Origin: Actinomycetes bacterium
Lineage (GTDB): Bacteria > Actinomycetota > Acidimicrobiia > Acidimicrobiales > Palsa-688
Assembly: GCA_021816565.1 (NCBI GenBank)
Contig: JAKAXN010000125.1
Location: forward strand, 1 to 10,987
Length of the DNA stretch: 10,987 nucleotides
Reading direction: 5' to 3'
The position numbers were made by a program, and so were the translations under genes. Of the stretch, positions 9,631 through 10,987 are shown one piece after another (the stretch's first letter is position 1; each line of letters begins with the position of its first letter). The notes beneath the pieces were generated by a model that ran no database searches, was not told where the DNA came from, and saw only the letters and a program-made list of their open reading frames with translations.

Positions 9631-10914
9631 ATGATCGATACCAGGCTCCTGCTCGACGACTTCGAGGTGACCGCCCGCCGGCTGGCCCGCAAGGGTGTCG
9701 ACCCGGCTCTTGCCGAGGACGCCCGCCGCCTGGCCACCGAGAGGCGCCGGCAGGTGCAGCTGGTGGACTCGGCCCGCCAGGAGATGAACTCGGGGGCGTC
9801 CCGGATCGGTGCCCTGATGAGGGAGGGCCGCCGGGACGAGGCCGGTGAGCTGCGGACGGCCATGGCCGAGCTGAAGAGCAGGCAGGAGGGGCTGGAGGAG
9901 GATCTGCGGCGGATCGAGGCCGACCTCGAGGATGTGGTGCTGCGCCTGCCCAACCTGCCTGCCGACGACGTCCCCGACGGGCGCAGCGAGGACGACAACG
10001 TGGTCCTGCGAACCATCGGATACGACCCGGAGGCCTACCGCGGCCGGGAGTGGCAGCCGCACTGGGACATAGGGGAGCGCCTCGGGATCCTGGACTCGGA
10101 GCGGGCGGCCAAGCTGAGCGGCGCCATGTTCGCGGTGCTGAAAGGGGACGGGGCCCGCCTGCTGAGAGGCCTCACCGCCATGGCTCTCGACATCCACCGC
10201 GACAGCTACGAAGAGATCATCCCTCCCCACGTCGTGCGCACCGAGGTCATCTCCCGCACCGGCCACCTGACCAAGTTCGACACCCAGGCCTACCGGCTGC
10301 GCGACGACGAGCTGTGGCTCATACCGACCGGCGAGGTGGCCCTGATGGGCCTGCACCAGGGGGAGATCCTGGCCGAGGCCGAGTTGCCCCGGCGGTACAT
10401 GGCCTACACCACCTGCTGGCGCCGGGAGGCCGGCGCTGCGGGCAAGGAGACCAGGGGTCTGCAGCGCCTCCATGAGTTCCACAAGGTGGAGCTGGTGAAG
10501 CTGTGCCGGCCCGAGGAGGGCGAGGCGGAGTTCCAGTCCCTGGTCGCCGACGCCGCCCGGCCTCTCGAGTTGCTCGGTCTGCCCTACCGGGTGGTGGAGC
10601 TGTGCTCGGGCGATCTCACCTTCTCGGCGTCGCGGGTCTACGACCTCGAGGTGTACTCGCCCGGCGTGGACCGGTGGCTGGAGGTGTCGTCCATCAGCCT
10701 GGTAACCGACTTCCAGTCCCGGAGGGGCCAGATCCGCTTCCGCCGGGAGGGCGGGTCGGTGGAGTACCTCTATGCCCTCAACGGGTCCGGCCTGGCCACC
10801 CCCCGGGTGTGGGCCGCGGTGGTCGAGCACGGGCTCCAGCCCGACGGGTCGGTGCGCCTACCGGAGGCCCTCGTCCCCTACGCCGGGATCGACGTCATCC
10901 GCCCCCGGGCCTAA
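9631..10914 (+). CDS. serS: Seryl-tRNA synthetase
   Basis: A 427-residue class II aminoacyl-tRNA synthetase that charges tRNA-Ser in the cytoplasm. Residues 1-105 form the N-terminal tRNA-binding arm, with heptad-like charged helices at about 28-60 and 63-104, followed by L-P-N-L-P (106-110). The catalytic core has motif 1 ending I-I-P-P (196-199), motif 2 with the W-R-R-E-A-G...G-K-E-T-R-G block (263-276), and motif 3 (L-N-G-S-G-L-A-T-P-R, 383-392). Length is normal and no break is seen. Several usually conserved positions differ: T-G-E replaces T-A-E in the serine-binding loop (233-235), C-W-R replaces C-F-R (262-264), H-E-F replaces H-Q-F (281-283), and S-L-V-T-D-F-Q-S-R-R replaces S-N-x-x-D-F-Q-A-R-R (356-365). 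The key Arg and Glu residues of motif 2 and the motif 3 Arg remain, so activity is likely. It may be the housekeeping enzyme of a divergent lineage or a second copy. The ATG start is served by a leaderless-type promoter. Confidence 0.94.
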   Translation: MIDTRLLLDDFEVTARRLARKGVDPALAEDARRLATERRRQVQLVDSARQEMNSGASRIGALMREGRRDEAGELRTAMAELKSRQEGLEEDLRRIEADLEDVVLRLPNLPADDVPDGRSEDDNVVLRTIGYDPEAYRGREWQPHWDIGERLGILDSERAAKLSGAMFAVLKGDGARLLRGLTAMALDIHRDSYEEIIPPHVVRTEVISRTGHLTKFDTQAYRLRDDELWLIPTGEVALMGLHQGEILAEAELPRRYMAYTTCWRREAGAAGKETRGLQRLHEFHKVELVKLCRPEEGEAEFQSLVADAARPLELLGLPYRVVELCSGDLTFSASRVYDLEVYSPGVDRWLEVSSISLVTDFQSRRGQIRFRREGGSVEYLYALNGSGLATPRVWAAVVEHGLQPDGSVRLPEALVPYAGIDVIRPRA

Positions 10915-10917
10915 CCT
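10912..10917 (+). promoter_or_regulatory. Possible -10 box (TAACCT) for the last gene
   Basis: TAACCT overlaps the serS stop codon and has the TAnnnT form. It would give a leader of roughly 23 nt carrying the ribosome binding site of the next gene. Readthrough from serS is equally possible, since no terminator with a T run lies between. Confidence 0.3.
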
Positions 10918-10935
10918 GGGCCCACCGACACTGCT

Positions 10936-10943
10936 GGAGGGGG
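10936..10943 (+). promoter_or_regulatory. Ribosome binding site of the right-edge gene
   Basis: GGAGGGGG ends 4 nt before the ATG at 10948, with its GGAGG core 7 nt from the start. It is the strongest Shine-Dalgarno site in the window and contrasts with serS and the GT2 gene, which have none. Confidence 0.75.
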
Positions 10944-10947
10944 AACC

Positions 10948-10987
10948 ATGGCAGGCGACAACGCCGAGTTCGAGCTGCGGGGGATCA
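10948..10987 (+). CDS. Start of unidentified protein, cut by window edge
   Basis: Only 13 codons are visible, giving an N-terminus M-A-G-D-N-A-E-F-E-L-R-G-I, acidic and without a signal peptide. The strong ribosome binding site and the gap of only 33 nt after serS argue that this is a real gene, possibly co-transcribed with serS. No family can be named from this much sequence. Confidence 0.65.
   Translation, partial: MAGDNAEFELRGI

Noticed and set aside
9583..10830. Minus-strand open frame of about 415 codons opposite serS
   Set aside because: Antisense shadow of a complete seryl-tRNA synthetase gene, with no motif of its own.
10907..10923. GGGCC/GGCCC hairpin around the serS stop as a terminator
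   Set aside because: The stem is only 5 bp, the loop contains the stop codon and no T run follows. It is as likely by chance in GC-rich DNA.

Overview
The window is very GC-rich and tightly packed, with GTG starts, overlapping genes, a lipoprotein signal, and TAnnnT boxes lying just upstream of start codons. Together these suggest a high-GC actinobacterium. A lineage near Acidimicrobiia is a guess from general character; no rRNA or marker phylogeny is available here. I see no mobile element, CRISPR array, tRNA or rRNA.

Positions 1-5310 (minus strand) look like one operon, read right to left. It encodes a membrane-fusion (HlyD/MacA/YknX-type) adaptor, a MacB/LolD-type ABC ATPase, a MacB/FtsX-type permease, a secreted lipoprotein with two DUF5666-like repeats, and a second adaptor that runs off the left edge. 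Three of the four junctions overlap (11, 4 and 8 nt); the fourth is a 25-nt gap with its own ribosome binding site. The set resembles the split MacAB/YknXYZ exporters of monoderm bacteria, with a lipoprotein and a paralogous second adaptor added. All three exported components carry low-complexity Gly/Ala/Phe/Thr segments.

Positions 5311-5574 are a 264-nt divergent control region. It holds a likely -10 box inside a perfect 10-bp palindrome, followed by a 6-bp hairpin.

Positions 5575-9548 form a glycan block. A UDP-sulfoquinovose synthase (sqdB) overlaps by 23 nt a 677-residue GT-C-type membrane glycosyltransferase with an exported C-terminal domain. A convergent family 2 glycosyltransferase of the dolichyl-phosphate mannosyltransferase type overlaps the GT-C gene tail to tail by 20 nt. 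One hypothesis is that UDP-sulfoquinovose is loaded onto polyprenyl phosphate by the family 2 enzyme and moved to a surface acceptor by the GT-C enzyme. No SqdX/SqdD-type sulfolipid synthase is in the window to give the ordinary alternative.

Positions 9549-10987 hold a short divergent region with two probable leaderless promoters, a somewhat divergent seryl-tRNA synthetase (serS), and the first 13 codons of an unidentified gene with a strong ribosome binding site.
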